A stretch of DNA of 64,000 nucleotides from the NCBI RefSeq assembly GCF_023516435.1, contig NZ_CP097332.1, forward strand, positions 620,001-684,000, written 5' to 3'. Every line of letters begins with the position of its first letter. The stretch's first letter is position 1. A model generated the notes under the pieces. It worked only from the letters and a program-made list of their open reading frames with translations, ran no database searches and had not been told where the DNA came from. This DNA comes from Jatrophihabitans telluris (GTDB taxonomy: Bacteria > Actinomycetota > Actinomycetes > Mycobacteriales > Jatrophihabitantaceae). Below, one piece after another: positions 55,065 through 63,726 of this stretch. Position numbers and translations under genes: made by a program.

Positions 55065-56684
55065 TCAGTCCTCGGCTGCCCTCGGCACCGCCAGCTGATC
55101 CCAGTCGTGCAGAAAGATCGGTTGGAAATAGCCGGCCAGGCCGGGGCTGGAAAGGATCACGCCGGCGTCGCGGTTGGCTGTCGTCCCCGCGCTGGACCAG
55201 TTCTGGCTGGAGACGAGCACGGTCGCGCCGTCGACGAGGATCCCTTTGTTGTGAACGTTGTTCTGGATCCGAACCGATCTGGCCACGTCCAGGCCGGCGG
55301 TGATGAGCTTCTCCAGATAACCCTGAACCTCGTACTGGGACATGATGATCCGGACGTCGACGCCGGCCTGCTGCCGTGCGATCACCGCAGCGATCAGGTC
55401 GGTGAAGGCAGCCGGAGCGCCGGTGATGTCCGCCGGCAGCTCGATGTACTGGAACTGCATGTACAAGCTCGTCGTCGCCGAGTGGATGAGTGCCGTGACG
55501 TGCTCGGCGTAGCTGCCGGGATCCGGTGTGAGCAGCGGTTGAATGGTCATCTCCTGGGTCACCGTCGTCGGCCCCCAGAACTGCAGGAACGAAGGGGTGC
55601 TCGCCGCCGGAGCCAGGACCGCCGGCGAAACCGCCGCCGCTGCCGCCGCGGCCGGAGCGAGCTGGTGCGCCTGCGCAACGGTCAGATCGTTGAGCAGATA
55701 AGCCTCGAAGACGGCGGCCAGAGCCGGTGAGTCGATGACGACATGCCAGTCCCGGTCGCGGGTTCGAGCTTGCGCGGCGTCGGCCGCAACGCCGACCGGG
55801 TCGATGTCGGGCTGGTTGGAGTTGTTCCAGTTCCCGCTCGACAGCCACACCCGCCGGCCATCGGCCACGGCGACCTTGATGTGGTAGGCCGAGGGGAATT
55901 CCCACGCCGCGGCGCGGGGATCCATCCGGTCCAGGGCCCAGGCCTGGATGAGCCCGTCCTGCAGCGCGGCCACGAGCGTCCTGACGGTGTCCTCATCCGT
56001 CTGGTCGGCCGTCGGGTTCTCCGCGGGATGGTCCAGGACCAGTCGCACGGTCTTGCCGGCCAGTGCGGCGGTGAAGGCGTCGAGAATGTGCTTGGACGTC
56101 CAGTCGTACAGACCGATGGTGACTCCGTTCTGAACCGAGGCGAGAAAGGCCTTCAGCACCGGCCATCCCGCGTCCGGACTGGCACATGCGGTTACCGTGA
56201 CCGCCCCGGTCAGGGCATCGAGAGTGACCCCGTCGGGCGCGCTGTAGGGCACCTGCGGCTTGGCCGCCAGCGCCACCGCGGCCGGAACGTCGGCCGCAGG
56301 CGGTGCGCCTGCCGCAGGCGGTGGTGGGGCTGCCTGGTCATGACGAGGCGAGATCTCATCGAGGAAGCGAGGCAGCGCGCCGGTGGGCGGGTCGACCGCG
56401 GTGAGGGGCACCACGGATTCGGGGTCCTCGAGTTCGGCGCGCTTGCGGGGCGAGGCCTGCCGCACGTCGAGCACTATCCCGTCCAGGGAGCGCGGGAGCA
56501 GCGCCCCGCCTACCGGCGCGGCCGATTTCGCGGTCACGGTCACCACGATCGCGGGCTCGGGTGGATCCACCGGCCAGCCGTGCCGGAACTTCCAACCGGG
56601 ACGCACGCTCAGCACGCCCGGCAGCGCCAGCCGGTCGTGGTGTGTTTCGATGATCTGGGCTACCCGGCTCAATGACTCGACCAT
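55065..56684 (-). CDS. Phospholipase D-like (PLDc_2) protein C
   Basis: A 539-residue protein with two HxK sites: AYHIKVAVADG...SSGNW (H268, K270) and VHNKGILVDG...SSQNW (H478, K480). A Pro/Ala-rich linker (about 115-145) and a poly-Ala segment (about 345-360) separate the domains. It is not closely related to the other two PLD proteins; the N-terminal 100 residues look like a separate domain. AAGGAGG precedes ATG 56684, rather than the GTG one codon before. Confidence 0.82.
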   Translation of the reverse strand: MVESLSRVAQIIETHHDRLALPGVLSVRPGWKFRHGWPVDPPEPAIVVTVTAKSAAPVGGALLPRSLDGIVLDVRQASPRKRAELEDPESVVPLTAVDPPTGALPRFLDEISPRHDQAAPPPPAAGAPPAADVPAAVALAAKPQVPYSAPDGVTLDALTGAVTVTACASPDAGWPVLKAFLASVQNGVTIGLYDWTSKHILDAFTAALAGKTVRLVLDHPAENPTADQTDEDTVRTLVAALQDGLIQAWALDRMDPRAAAWEFPSAYHIKVAVADGRRVWLSSGNWNNSNQPDIDPVGVAADAAQARTRDRDWHVVIDSPALAAVFEAYLLNDLTVAQAHQLAPAAAAAAAVSPAVLAPAASTPSFLQFWGPTTVTQEMTIQPLLTPDPGSYAEHVTALIHSATTSLYMQFQYIELPADITGAPAAFTDLIAAVIARQQAGVDVRIIMSQYEVQGYLEKLITAGLDVARSVRIQNNVHNKGILVDGATVLVSSQNWSSAGTTANRDAGVILSSPGLAGYFQPIFLHDWDQLAVPRAAED

Positions 56685-56879
56685 CACAACGCCTCCTTGA
56701 CCCCGCGATCACCCTAGGCCGGTCGGGTGAGGGGTGAACAGCATCAGGATGACGTCCGGAGGAACTCGCGGTGCCGGTCAATCGGTCTGACCCGGCGGTG
56801 GTAGAACGGTCAGCAACTGTCGGCGCCCTTTCGTGGAGCGCCATTCCGGCCCCGGCCGGGTCTCAGCTTCGGAGGCGCG

Positions 56880-58481
56880 ATGGACGACACGGTGGATCGC
56901 TGGTTTCTCAGTCGGTCCGAGCGCGGCAACGATCACACCCGCCTCTACCGGGACCGGCCCGAGGACCGCGCCTGGACCGCCGGCAACGACGTGGTCCCTC
57001 TCGTCCACGGTGGTCGGTACTTCCCCGAACTGCTGCGGCGGGTCAACGCGATGCGGGCGGGGGATCTGCTGTTGTTCACCGATTGGCGCGGGGACCCCGA
57101 CCAGTTGCTCGATGGACCGGACAGCGCGGTGGGTACGGTGCTGTGCCGCGCCGCCGAGCGTGGCGTCATCGTCAAGGGCCTGGTGTGGCGCTCGCATCTG
57201 GACCGGTTGTCGTTCAGCGAGCAGGAGAACCGGCACCTCGGCGAAGAGATCAACCGCGCCGGTGGTGAGGTCGCCCGCGACATGCGGGTCAGATCAGGAG
57301 GATCGCACCATCAGAAGTTCGTGGTGTTGCGCCACGCTGATCGTCCTGAGCTGGACGTTGCCTTCGTGGGCGGAATCGATCTGTGTCACAGCCGGAACGA
57401 CGACGTGGACCATCACGGAGACGTCCAGCGTCAGCCGATGGCGGCGGTCTACGGTGATCGCCCGCCGTGGCATGACCTCCAGGTGGCGATCTACGGACCT
57501 GCGGTCTCCGACGTCGAGGATGTGTTCCGCGAACGCTGGGAGGATCCCTCGCCCCTGAACCGCAATCCCCTGAGCCGCCTGGCCGATCGCCTTCGCGGCG
57601 AGGACGTCGATCCGAGTCCGCTGCCCCCGAAGCTGCCACCACCGCCCGTGCGGGGCAACCGCACCGTGCAACTGTTGCGGACCTATCCGCGCAAGCGGCC
57701 GGAGTTTCCCTTCGCGCCCGAGGGGGAGCGCACCGTCGCCCGCGGTTATGACAAGGCGGTGCGGCTGGCTCGCAGCCTCGTCTACGTCGAGGACCAGTAC
57801 TTCTGGAACGCCGGGATCGTCGCCTGTTTCACCGAGGCGCTGACGGCGAATCCGTCGCTGCACCTCATCGTGGTGCTGCCGCTGTACCCCGATCAGGACG
57901 GCCGGTTCTCCGAGCCGCCGAACCTCGTGGGCCGCCAGCACGCGGTGGCGGCCGTGCGGGCGGCGGGCGGCCCGCGCGTGGGCATCTACGGCATCGAGAA
58001 CCATGCCGGCACGCCGGTTTACGTCCACGCCAAGGTGGGAATCATCGACGACGTGTGGGCCAGCGTCGGGTCCGACAACATCAATCGCCGCTCCTGGACG
58101 CACGATTCAGAGCTCGCCTGCGCGGTCATCGACGAGACGCAGGACACTCGCGAGCCCAGGACCATAGACGGATTCGCCTGTGGGGCAAGGAGATTTGCTC
58201 GCGATCTGCGCCTGGAGCTGGCCGCCGAACACCTTGACCGGGCGCCCGACGGCGTGGACGACCTCAGCGATCCGGACGTCGCTTTCGCCGCCTTCGCCGA
58301 CACCGCCGCCGCACTGGATCGCTGGCACGAGGCGGGGAAACGAGGTCCCCGACCACCGGGACGGCTTCGGAACTATCCCGCTCCGGACCTCTCACGCCGG
58401 ACCCTGGCCTGGGCCACCCCGTTGTACCGGGTGATCTATGACCCGGACGGCCGGCCGCGCGGGCGAGGTTCCGTCGGCTGA
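56880..58481 (+). CDS. Phospholipase D-superfamily protein B
   Basis: A 533-residue paralogue of protein A with HKD motifs GSHHQKFVVLRH (H144, K146) and VHAKVGIIDD followed by GSDNINRRSW. The end is the same GPRPPGRLRN type. CGGAGG precedes the ATG. A and B probably arose by duplication and flank about 6 kb of other genes. The substrate is unknown. Confidence 0.88.
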   Translation: MDDTVDRWFLSRSERGNDHTRLYRDRPEDRAWTAGNDVVPLVHGGRYFPELLRRVNAMRAGDLLLFTDWRGDPDQLLDGPDSAVGTVLCRAAERGVIVKGLVWRSHLDRLSFSEQENRHLGEEINRAGGEVARDMRVRSGGSHHQKFVVLRHADRPELDVAFVGGIDLCHSRNDDVDHHGDVQRQPMAAVYGDRPPWHDLQVAIYGPAVSDVEDVFRERWEDPSPLNRNPLSRLADRLRGEDVDPSPLPPKLPPPPVRGNRTVQLLRTYPRKRPEFPFAPEGERTVARGYDKAVRLARSLVYVEDQYFWNAGIVACFTEALTANPSLHLIVVLPLYPDQDGRFSEPPNLVGRQHAVAAVRAAGGPRVGIYGIENHAGTPVYVHAKVGIIDDVWASVGSDNINRRSWTHDSELACAVIDETQDTREPRTIDGFACGARRFARDLRLELAAEHLDRAPDGVDDLSDPDVAFAAFADTAAALDRWHEAGKRGPRPPGRLRNYPAPDLSRRTLAWATPLYRVIYDPDGRPRGRGSVG

Positions 58482-58493
58482 GCGACAGTGGGC

Positions 58494-59345
58494 TCAGCGC
58501 GCGACGGCCAGCCAGTCGTCCGCGGCGCGGTCATGGCGGATGAGCCCCATGGTTTCGAAGCGGTCCAGCCAGCCACCCATCGGCCACCATCCCCAGCGAT
58601 CGCGGAAGATTCGGCCGTTTCGCAGGATGTCGGCCAGGTGATCGACCGGAGGGTTCTGGCTGGCGTGGTGCTGGTGGTATGCGGGTGCGCCGCCGACCCA
58701 GGTCAGTCCGACGGCGCGCGCTCGGGCGAGCTGGCCGAAGTCGGTGTCCTCGGCGCCGTATCCGAGATAGGCCTCGCAGAATCCGCCGATCAGTTGCCAG
58801 GTCCGCGACGACACCGCGAAGGACAGTGACCAGAACAGGGCCGGATCCGCGCCCGCGATGAGTTCGGCCGGGCCGGGGACGGGCCGCGCTGGATGCGGCT
58901 CGGCCAAGGCCGCGAGATCCTCTTCCAGGTAACCCGTCGCCGGCGGTGGGGGCAGGTAACCGACCGTCCCCGAGTACAGCGTGGGAAGCGTTTCGCCTTG
59001 TACACATGAGCTGTAGCGCTCCACCAGGGCGTCGCCCGGAATGCAGTCGACGTCGAGGAAGATCAGCGTGCTCGCACCGAGCTCGATCGCCCGCCGAGCC
59101 CCGGCGTTGCGTGCGTGTCCCAACGGCAGGCCTGACCCGGGCACGTCGACGTGCACTACTTCGGTCGGCAGTCGTGGTGCTCGCTCGTCGTCATCGACGA
59201 CAGCAGCGATCTGAGGATCACCCATGCTCACGACGAGATGCAGGTCAGGCTGCCGGTGGGAGCGGCGCAGTCCTTGCCGTTGGCGCGTCAGGTGATCGTG
59301 ACGGCCCGCGGCGATGGTGATGACCGCGGTGCCGGCGTCGATCAC
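58494..59345 (-). CDS. Family 2 (GT-A) glycosyltransferase
   Basis: A 283-residue GT-A enzyme with the metal-binding DxD in IFLDVDC (98-100) and the C-terminal motif GYGAEDTDFG (195-204) shared with GT7/chondroitin-synthase-like domains. It uses a nucleotide sugar. GTG start overlaps the stop of the gene above (GTGA). Last gene of a four-glycosyltransferase operon. Confidence 0.83.
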   Translation of the reverse strand: MIDAGTAVITIAAGRHDHLTRQRQGLRRSHRQPDLHLVVSMGDPQIAAVVDDDERAPRLPTEVVHVDVPGSGLPLGHARNAGARRAIELGASTLIFLDVDCIPGDALVERYSSCVQGETLPTLYSGTVGYLPPPPATGYLEEDLAALAEPHPARPVPGPAELIAGADPALFWSLSFAVSSRTWQLIGGFCEAYLGYGAEDTDFGQLARARAVGLTWVGGAPAYHQHHASQNPPVDHLADILRNGRIFRDRWGWWPMGGWLDRFETMGLIRHDRAADDWLAVAR

Positions 59346-60313
59346 GGCGCTCCCGCCGCGGCGAGGTCCAGCACCAGGTCGGCAACCCCGCGAGGGCCGC
59401 CTCCGGAGCGCCAGCGCTGCCAATTGTCCCGGCCGCCGAGGCAGGACTCCAGCAGGCGCGGCCATTCGTGGGCGGCCACCGGGCCGTAGTGGACCGTGGC
59501 GATCCCGGCCTTCTGCATCGCCGCGGCGGTGGACCGCTGTTCGTCGTGTGGCCGAGCTCCGGGCAGCACCAGTGTCGGGCGTCGGGCGTAGGCGAGGTCG
59601 GCCAGGGCGCCCAACCCCGCGTGCGTAACGACCACGTCGGCATCGGCCAAGGCGGTCCAGGGATCGCGCAGCCGTCCGTCCTGGCCCAGATGGATCAGCT
59701 CCCAACCGGGAACGAGCCCATCCGGAAGGGGCATGGCGCCACCCTGGCCGTGCAGCAGCAGGACCCGCTGACCGGGCGGCGTCGTGCGCGGCGGGCGGGG
59801 ACGGTCGTGAAAGCGCGACAGTGCCCCGGCGTGATGCACCTTGTGGCGGTGGGGTTCCAGCCCGCGGGCGAGCTCGCTGAACTCGGCCGGCCACGGCGCG
59901 ACGATCGCGCTCGAGAGCTGGAAGCCCAGCTGGTGGGCGGCGTCGGTGCGATCACCGGGTAGGACCATCGAGACGACCGGAACGCCGAAAAGCCTGGACA
60001 GCGTGACGATCTCTACCGATACGTCGACGATCATGCAGTCCGGGCGGGCCGTGCCCAACCACTGCGACAGCTGCAGCATCCGGGCGTTGAGCCCCGCGTC
60101 GCGTAGCGGTACCCAGTGCAGCGCCCCATTGGCGTCCGGGGCGATCGGGTGCTCGGCGTCGTCGTCGCGTTCGAGCTGGATCCACTCGCCGGGCCAGCTC
60201 GGTTCGGGTGCGAGCGAGGACAGCGCTGTGACCGGCTCGGGCAGGTAGCGGGCAATGCTCAGTGCGCGATTCAGATGCCCGCGCCCGACGTGGTGGATGT
60301 AGTAGCCGATCAT
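59342..60313 (-). CDS. MurG-like (GT-B) glycosyltransferase
   Basis: A 323-residue GT-B protein. It opens MIGYYIHHVGRGHLNRA with the Gly-His acceptor loop, and the donor domain has VTHAGLGALADLAYARRPTLV and the PHDEQ segment typical of GT1/GT28 enzymes. Its ATG overlaps the previous stop (ATGA). Confidence 0.82.
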   Translation of the reverse strand: MIGYYIHHVGRGHLNRALSIARYLPEPVTALSSLAPEPSWPGEWIQLERDDDAEHPIAPDANGALHWVPLRDAGLNARMLQLSQWLGTARPDCMIVDVSVEIVTLSRLFGVPVVSMVLPGDRTDAAHQLGFQLSSAIVAPWPAEFSELARGLEPHRHKVHHAGALSRFHDRPRPPRTTPPGQRVLLLHGQGGAMPLPDGLVPGWELIHLGQDGRLRDPWTALADADVVVTHAGLGALADLAYARRPTLVLPGARPHDEQRSTAAAMQKAGIATVHYGPVAAHEWPRLLESCLGGRDNWQRWRSGGGPRGVADLVLDLAAAGAP

Positions 60314-61374
60314 GCGGCCAGCCTCGAGGTCAGGCGCGTGTAGAGGCCCTCGTAGCGATCAAGCATGCGCTCCACCGAGCAGAAGCTCTCCGCACGGGCC
60401 CGCGCCGCGGTGCGCGACAGGCTCATGGCCGTCACGGCCGCTTCGGCCAGGGCGTCGACGTCATCGGCGGGAACCAGCACGCCGCTGTCCGGGCCGACCA
60501 CTTCGGGTAGTCCTCCGCGGGCGAACGCCGCCACCGGCGTGCCGCACGCGAGAGCCTCGGCCGCGACCAGGCCGTAGGGCTCGTCCCAGCGCGGACTGAC
60601 GATGCACGCGCCGGAGCGCCCGAGAAGGTCGGCCAGCTCGGCCGAGCGCAGATGTCCCAGATAAGTGATGCCGTCCCCGAGCAGTGGAGCGATCGCGGTC
60701 TCGAAGTACTCGGGGTACGGGCAGGCGCCGACGATCGTGAGCGGCAGCCCGGCGCGTCTGGCGGCCGCGATCGCCAGCTCGGGTCCCTTCTCCGGGACCA
60801 CCCGCCCGGACCAGACGAGCGCGTTGCCGCCAGGGCCAACGGGCCAGCGAGCGAGATCGACGCCGTTGTGGATGACCTCGGCCTCCGGCACGACATGACG
60901 CCAGGAGCGCGCGGTGTGGTGGCTGACCGCGACGAACGTGCCCGGGTCGGCCGAGATCTGAATCGCCGATTCCAGCCAGGGAATCGGCGGAGTGTGCAAC
61001 GTCGTGATCATCGGGACCGGCACCGCGGGTGCCATCGCCACCGGCAGGTGGTGCAGGCTGTTGTTGTGCACCACGTCGAACTGGCCCTCGGCGGTGTCGA
61101 TCAGTCGCATCATGACACTGAGGTAAGCGTGGTGCTCATCGAGGAAGGCCTTGGGCGCGGCGCTCGGATCGCGAGAGGCAGCCACGCTGATCTCCGGCCA
61201 GCGGGACCGCACGGAAGCGACCGACAAGGCTCGGTCAGCCGCTTCGGCGAACAGGGTCACTTGGTGCCCGCGTCGGCGCAGCCCTTCGGCCAGCGACCAG
61301 GTGTGTGCCTCCAGGCCGCCGGCGAACGGTTGCCGGATCGGAAAGCGCGCCGAGGCGATGATGGCGATCCGCAT
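60310..61374 (-). CDS. Family 4 glycosyltransferase
   Basis: A 354-residue GT-B enzyme with the N-terminal loop FAGGLEAHTWSLAEGLRRRG and the EX7E donor motif (SPRWDEPYGLVAAEALACG). The ATG at 61374 starts the first strand at once; a GTG at 61386 overlapping the previous stop would add four residues. Confidence 0.87.
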   Translation of the reverse strand: MRIAIIASARFPIRQPFAGGLEAHTWSLAEGLRRRGHQVTLFAEAADRALSVASVRSRWPEISVAASRDPSAAPKAFLDEHHAYLSVMMRLIDTAEGQFDVVHNNSLHHLPVAMAPAVPVPMITTLHTPPIPWLESAIQISADPGTFVAVSHHTARSWRHVVPEAEVIHNGVDLARWPVGPGGNALVWSGRVVPEKGPELAIAAARRAGLPLTIVGACPYPEYFETAIAPLLGDGITYLGHLRSAELADLLGRSGACIVSPRWDEPYGLVAAEALACGTPVAAFARGGLPEVVGPDSGVLVPADDVDALAEAAVTAMSLSRTAARARAESFCSVERMLDRYEGLYTRLTSRLAA

Positions 61375-61382
61375 GCCCGCGG

Positions 61383-62606
61383 TCACAGCAGGGACCGGTA
61401 CAGCGCATCGTGGAACGAGGCGATGGCCGCGCGCTCGCCGGCCCGCTGCGACCGATCCGCCTGCCACACCGGACGATGCCGGTAGGCCCAGCGCACCGCC
61501 TCGCGAAGGGACCCGGCGTCCAGGCCGGTCTCGTCGCCGTGATAGCTCAGGCAAGGCCGTTGCTCGGCGTAGAAACCGCAATCGGGCGCGAGCACCGTTG
61601 TACCCAGGTCGTAGCAGGTCTCCAGCCAGCCGGAATGGGTACCGAAGCGGTAGGGCAGCACGGACAGGTCCAGCCCGGCCAGGTACGCGAAGAGGTCACG
61701 GTCGGTGAAGTAGTCGTGGACGGACACCTCTACGCCCGGACGGGCAACCCGCAGCCACGCCGCGAGCGCCGGCTCGTGGCGCAGTCCCGTGGTCTCGTAG
61801 ACGTCGCGATGGACGTCGACGCGAAGGCGTAGCTCAGGCAGTTCCTCGGTCAGCGGGGCGATCGCTTGCAGGGCAGCGAGCGGATCCATGCTGGCGCGGA
61901 TGCTCTTGGCGTGCACGCCGACCACGAACGGGCCCGATTCCTTCGGTAGCCGTGGGGAAATTCCGTCCAGAGGCACTACGTGGGGGTGGCTGATGACCTG
62001 AGCCTGACGTCCCCACCGCCGCAGGATCCGCGCGGCCGCCCCGGGGGTCAGCGTGATCAACGCCGCGGCCGCCGGGATCAGCACGTCGAGCTGGGCGTCG
62101 TGGGCCTGCGGGGTCCGGTGGTGCGGGTTGCGAAGGTCGTGAACGGTGTACACGAGCGGTTTCCCATTACGGGAAAGGGCATCCACGATCGACTCGAGCT
62201 CGCTGGGGGACAGGGCGTCGAAGCCGAACTGGATGTGGAACACGTCGAACTCGCCGGCGTGGTCGTCGATCCAGCCCGGTGACAGCATCGCCGGGGGCCA
62301 CCATTGGGAGTCCACACTGCGGGCCACCTTCGGTGGCGGATCAGCCAGCCGCATGACGGCTTCCGGCACGTCCTGCTCGTCGAGCTCGGAGGGCGGCGAC
62401 AGATGGCGGACGTAGACATGTCCGGCAGGCACCGACGCCACTCGAATCGGTCCGGTGGCGGGTGTGCTGCTCGGCACCGCGCTCGCGTGATCGATGCGCG
62501 CGGGATCGATGAGGGGCAGGCGAGTGGCGGTCACAAACTCGGCCGGCGGCCGGGATGGCTGGCCGCGCCGAGCGGTCGGTGGAGCTGGGGTGGTGCGGAC
62601 ATGCAT
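61383..62606 (-). CDS. Family 4-like glycosyltransferase (divergent)
   Basis: A 407-residue GT-B-like protein. The first about 50 residues are Pro/Ala-rich and probably disordered. The core starts near IRVASVPAGHVYVRHL, with VYTVHDLRNPHH and a late FGTHSGWLETCYDLG donor-site region in place of the standard EX7E. First gene of the operon. The ATG has AGAGG almost touching it, so the true start may be internal. Confidence 0.75.
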   Translation of the reverse strand: MHVRTTPAPPTARRGQPSRPPAEFVTATRLPLIDPARIDHASAVPSSTPATGPIRVASVPAGHVYVRHLSPPSELDEQDVPEAVMRLADPPPKVARSVDSQWWPPAMLSPGWIDDHAGEFDVFHIQFGFDALSPSELESIVDALSRNGKPLVYTVHDLRNPHHRTPQAHDAQLDVLIPAAAALITLTPGAAARILRRWGRQAQVISHPHVVPLDGISPRLPKESGPFVVGVHAKSIRASMDPLAALQAIAPLTEELPELRLRVDVHRDVYETTGLRHEPALAAWLRVARPGVEVSVHDYFTDRDLFAYLAGLDLSVLPYRFGTHSGWLETCYDLGTTVLAPDCGFYAEQRPCLSYHGDETGLDAGSLREAVRWAYRHRPVWQADRSQRAGERAAIASFHDALYRSLL

Positions 62607-62640
62607 ACCTCTTGGCGGTGGCGGTGGCGGTGGGATTGCT

Positions 62641-62657
62641 CAGCCCGGAGCGGGCTG
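62641..62657 (-). promoter_or_regulatory. Strong hairpin in the glycosyltransferase leader
   Basis: CAGCCCG and CGGGCTG flank a three-base loop about 35 bases before the first glycosyltransferase start. On the minus strand it follows the short leader frame. Without a T-run it is not a classical terminator, but it could attenuate or shield. A triple GGCGGT repeat lies just downstream of it (about 62613-62631). Confidence 0.4.
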
Positions 62658-62695
62658 GGCGTTGAGTGAGCTAGGTGGGCGGAGGTCACCGAGGG

Positions 62696-62755
62696 TCACG
62701 GCGCCACCAGGCGAAAGTCAGCGGACAACAGGCGAGCGGCGCTCAGCGAAGGCAT
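62696..62755 (-). CDS. Possible leader peptide of the glycosyltransferase operon
   Basis: An ATG preceded by GGGAG at good spacing opens a 19-residue frame (MPSLSAARLLSADFRLVAP) that ends about 90 bases before the first glycosyltransferase gene. It is rich in Leu, Ser and Ala. With the hairpin between, it fits a leader-peptide control, but a chance frame cannot be excluded. Nothing else is seen in 62607-62916. Confidence 0.3.
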   Translation of the reverse strand: MPSLSAARLLSADFRLVAP

Positions 62756-62916
62756 CTGTGCTCCCGGCACGGGGGCGAGGCACTTTCTCTGCCTGCTTAC
62801 TTGCACGGTAACCCATCCACGCGATGAACGCGAAGACGCCGACAGCCGCGCGGGCACGCTAGGCACGGGCTGGCCCGGATGCGACACTGACCTTCCACTC
62901 AGCGGAAGGCGTACCC

Positions 62917-63681
62917 GTGGCCGGCAACACGTCCATCTCCGGCTCGACCGTCACGTCGCGGGCCCTGGCGGTGCTGGCGGCCTTCGACGGCGAGCATCGC
63001 GCCCTGAGTCTGACCGAGTTGGGTCGGCGAGCGGGACTGCCGATTCCGACGGCGTACCGGCTGATCTCGGAGTTGACCGCGTGGGGCGCGCTGGTGCGGC
63101 GCCCCGACGGCGCCTACGTGATCGGCCGGCGGATCTGGGATCTCGGCCTGCTGGCTCCGGTGCAGTCCGGTCTTCGCCAGATCGCCGCTCCTTTCCTGCA
63201 GGATCTCTACCTCGCCACGGTGGCCACGGTGCATCTGGCCGAGCGGGACGGGCTGTCGGTGCTCTATCTCGACCGGCTCTCCGGCCGGGCGTCGGTGCCG
63301 GTGGTCAGCCACGTCGGCGCGCGCCTGCCCCTGCACGCGACCGGGGTCGGCAAGGTCCTGCTGGCCTATGCCCCCGCGGAGATTCAGGCGCAGGTACTGG
63401 GAAAACTGACCCGCGTGACTCCGTACACGATCACCCAGCCGGGTCGCCTGTGCGAGCAGTTGCGCCGAGTCCGTCGCGAGGGATTCGCCCAGACTTCGGA
63501 GGAGATGAGCCTGGGGGCGTGTTCGGTCGCGGTGCCCATCAGTACCTCGCCGGGTCAGGTCGTTGCGGCCCTCGGCATCGTTGTGCCGAGCTTGAAGCGG
63601 GACCGTCCGCGCCTCGTCGCCGCCCTGCAGGTCGCCGCTCAGGGCATCGGGCGCAGTCTGGCCGCAGCTTCCGCTCAGTGA
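62917..63681 (+). CDS. IclR-family transcriptional regulator
   Basis: A 254-residue regulator: winged helix (about 10-70; LSLTELGRRAGLPIPTAYRLISEL, in two helices) and the IclR effector domain (about 80-250; LPLHATGVGKVLLAY and SLGACSVAVPI). GTG start. The next gene, 45 bp away, is pobA, so it is probably the PobR/PcaU-type regulator of 4-hydroxybenzoate or protocatechuate catabolism. Confidence 0.88.
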   Translation: MAGNTSISGSTVTSRALAVLAAFDGEHRALSLTELGRRAGLPIPTAYRLISELTAWGALVRRPDGAYVIGRRIWDLGLLAPVQSGLRQIAAPFLQDLYLATVATVHLAERDGLSVLYLDRLSGRASVPVVSHVGARLPLHATGVGKVLLAYAPAEIQAQVLGKLTRVTPYTITQPGRLCEQLRRVRREGFAQTSEEMSLGACSVAVPISTSPGQVVAALGIVVPSLKRDRPRLVAALQVAAQGIGRSLAAASAQ

Positions 63682-63726
63682 AAGACAGGGGTGGTTCGGG
63701 CCGCCGAGGTGGCGTTCACTGCTCCC

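Noticed and set aside
53878-55905. A 675-codon minus-strand frame
   Set aside because: It runs antisense across the end of the GH3 gene and the 54331 gene and overlaps the third PLD gene in another frame. No domain is visible.
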